A stretch of 6,023 nt of DNA from positions 1,825-7,847 of the forward strand of contig PFCU01000020.1 of assembly GCA_002763155.1 (NCBI GenBank). The letters run 5' to 3'. This DNA is from Candidatus Pacearchaeota archaeon CG10_big_fil_rev_8_21_14_0_10_30_48 (lineage in GTDB: Archaea; Nanobdellota; Nanobdellia; Pacearchaeales; GW2011-AR1). The position numbers and the translations under genes were made by a program. The notes under the pieces are model-generated. The model saw nothing but the letters and a program-made list of their open reading frames with translations, ran no database searches and was not told where the DNA came from. Shown piece after piece: positions 4,746 to 6,023 of the stretch; position 1 is the first letter of the stretch, and each line of letters starts with the position of its first letter.

Positions 4746-6023
4746 ATGAGGGTAAAATTATTTTCTTTAGTATGCTTGGTGATTTTGATTAGTTTACCCT
4801 TGATTAGTGCTATTAACCTCGACGTTAATCCTATTCCAGTTAGAGATACAATTATTAATGATAACAAGGACCCGATTATTTTTGAATTTGAGATAACAAA
4901 TAGGGGAGATTCTGGGAATTTCGAGATTTTTAGTTTTGAGCGGTTTAGGATTGAACCGAGCGATTTTTTTCTAGCTAAGGGAGATAGCACTACACGAATA
5001 GTTAAATTTTTTCCTGAAGGTTCAATGCAGGAAAATGTTGGGGCTTTGAAAGTTCCTATCTATTTTAGAGAAGGAAGCGGGTCTGAAACTGTTCAAGAAG
5101 ATATTTTTGTTAAATTGGTTGATTTCGATGATGCTTTTGATTTGAAGGCTGAAAATATTAACCCTGAATCAGATTCTTTGACAATTAGTTTTTATAATGT
5201 TGAAGATATTTCTTATGGAAATATAGATGTTGTTTTTTCGAGCGAATTTTTCAAAGATTACAAGGTTAGTTTGGGATTAGATAGTTATGGGAAAAAGGTT
5301 TTTTCAATTCCGATAAATAAAGAGGATTTTAAGAAATTAGTTTCAGGAACTTATTTTATTGACGCTACATATACTATTGATGGTCGGACTGGAATTGTAA
5401 AATCTCCGGTTAAACTTTTAGAGAAATCAAACTTGGTAATTAGCGAGGAAACTAAAGGATTTATTATTCATTCGAAAAGTGTTGATAAATATAATGAAGG
5501 GAATATTCCTACTATTGCAGATGTTGCTATGAGAAAGAATATTATCTCTCGGCTTTTTACGACTTTTTCTGTTGAACCTTTGAGAGTTGAACGACAAGGA
5601 GTTTATGTTGATTATTTCTGGCAGAAAGAACTTCAACCTGATGAAAGTTTATCTGTTAAGGTTACTACAAATTGGATTTTCCCTATATTAATTTTAATTG
5701 GTATTATTTTAATTTTATACTTGTTTAATTTGTATACCACTACTAATGTTGTTGTAAGAAAGAATGTTTCGTTTGTTCGAACAAAGGGCGGGGAATTTGC
5801 ATTGAAGGTGAACTTGAGAGTTAAATCTAAGAAATTTGTTGATAAAGTTACTTTGATTGATAGATTGCCTGCGATGGCTCAGTTGTATGAAAAGTTTGGG
5901 AATTCTCCAACTAAGGTGAATAAAGTTTCAGGTAGATTGGAATGGGATCTTGGACATTTAGGAGAAGGGGAAGAAAGATTTTTTAGTTATGTGATTTATT
6001 CAAAGACAAAAATTGTGGGTAAA
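4746..6023 (+). CDS. Secreted/membrane-anchored envelope protein with beta-sandwich domains (3' end beyond window)
   Basis: The frame is open for 426 codons from the ATG at 4746 to the right edge, so the C-terminus is missing. Residues 1-22 form a signal peptide: basic start, hydrophobic core, and a likely cleavage after ISA. An exported region (about 23-308) follows, rich in beta-strand patterns. It holds a first Ig-like/NEW3-like domain (about 23-125, with FEFEITNRGDSGNFEI at 46-61), a second beta domain (about 130-225) and a third (about 228-308, ending VKVTTNW). A strong transmembrane helix spans 310-330. The remaining segment (about 331-426) resembles DUF11-type surface domains, with VTLIDRLPAMAQLYEKFG (368-385) and LEWDLGHLGEGEERFFSY (398-415). 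Domain assignments rest on pattern resemblance only. A role in the cell surface or in adhesion is inferred. The gene is divergent from cfa across 141 bp. Confidence 0.88.
   Translation, partial: MRVKLFSLVCLVILISLPLISAINLDVNPIPVRDTIINDNKDPIIFEFEITNRGDSGNFEIFSFERFRIEPSDFFLAKGDSTTRIVKFFPEGSMQENVGALKVPIYFREGSGSETVQEDIFVKLVDFDDAFDLKAENINPESDSLTISFYNVEDISYGNIDVVFSSEFFKDYKVSLGLDSYGKKVFSIPINKEDFKKLVSGTYFIDATYTIDGRTGIVKSPVKLLEKSNLVISEETKGFIIHSKSVDKYNEGNIPTIADVAMRKNIISRLFTTFSVEPLRVERQGVYVDYFWQKELQPDESLSVKVTTNWIFPILILIGIILILYLFNLYTTTNVVVRKNVSFVRTKGGEFALKVNLRVKSKKFVDKVTLIDRLPAMAQLYEKFGNSPTKVNKVSGRLEWDLGHLGEGEERFFSYVIYSKTKIVGK

Noticed and set aside
4742..4792. Alternative ATG at 4742 for the envelope gene
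   Set aside because: This frame reaches a stop after 16 codons. The ATG at 4746 gives the signal peptide and the long frame.
4718..4990. Minus-strand open frame of 90 codons at the start of the envelope gene
   Set aside because: The plus strand here has a promoter, signal peptide and long open frame to the edge. The minus frame covers the promoter and looks like an antisense shadow.
5427..5636. Minus-strand open frame of 69 codons
   Set aside because: It is antisense to the continuous envelope-protein reading frame and has no supporting signal.

Overview
This AT-rich window looks archaeal and chromosomal. Three observations support this. It carries a group II chaperonin (thermosome) with all three TCP-1 family signatures. 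It has a CBS-domain protein with a C-terminal zinc ribbon, an arrangement common in archaea. Every gene whose start is visible is preceded by an archaeal TATA-like element about 21-30 nt before the start codon, with no Shine-Dalgarno sequence, which is the pattern of leaderless transcripts. The tight packing, low GC and style of the hypothetical and envelope proteins suggest a DPANN-type archaeon (Woesearchaeota/Pacearchaeota-like). That placement is an inference; only Archaea is well supported.

Layout from left to right. The end of a plus-strand gene, possibly a membrane protein tail, occupies the left edge. It converges on the minus-strand CBS/zinc-ribbon gene (79-642). A minus-strand hypothetical gene (723-1178) follows, with its own promoter. 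A 167-bp divergent intergenic region (1179-1345) separates it from the plus-strand thermosome gene (1346-2950). After 42 bp comes a plus-strand hypothetical gene (2993-3493). It converges, with a single base between the stop codons, on a minus-strand cyclopropane-fatty-acyl-phospholipid synthase gene, cfa (3495-4604). A 141-bp divergent region (4605-4745) with a 27-bp dyad and A-tract repeats leads to a secreted or membrane-anchored envelope protein (4746 to beyond the right edge). That last gene is open at the right end and has a signal peptide, beta-rich domains, a transmembrane segment and a DUF11-like domain.

The genes do not form an obvious operon or a single pathway. Each appears to be transcribed from its own promoter. 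Functionally there are housekeeping proteins (chaperonin, ligand-sensing CBS protein), two unrecognised soluble proteins, and a divergent pair concerned with membrane and envelope (cfa and the surface protein). I see no RNA gene, CRISPR array, insertion sequence or defence system. No stretch longer than 300 bases lacks a gene.

The points most worth a second look are a nearly full-length, catalytically intact bacterial-type Cfa in an archaeon, and an identical 17-nt promoter block placed at exactly the same distance before two plus-strand genes. The unusual topology of the right-edge envelope protein and the dyad between cfa and that gene come next. I do not see convincing evidence of a wholly new system here.
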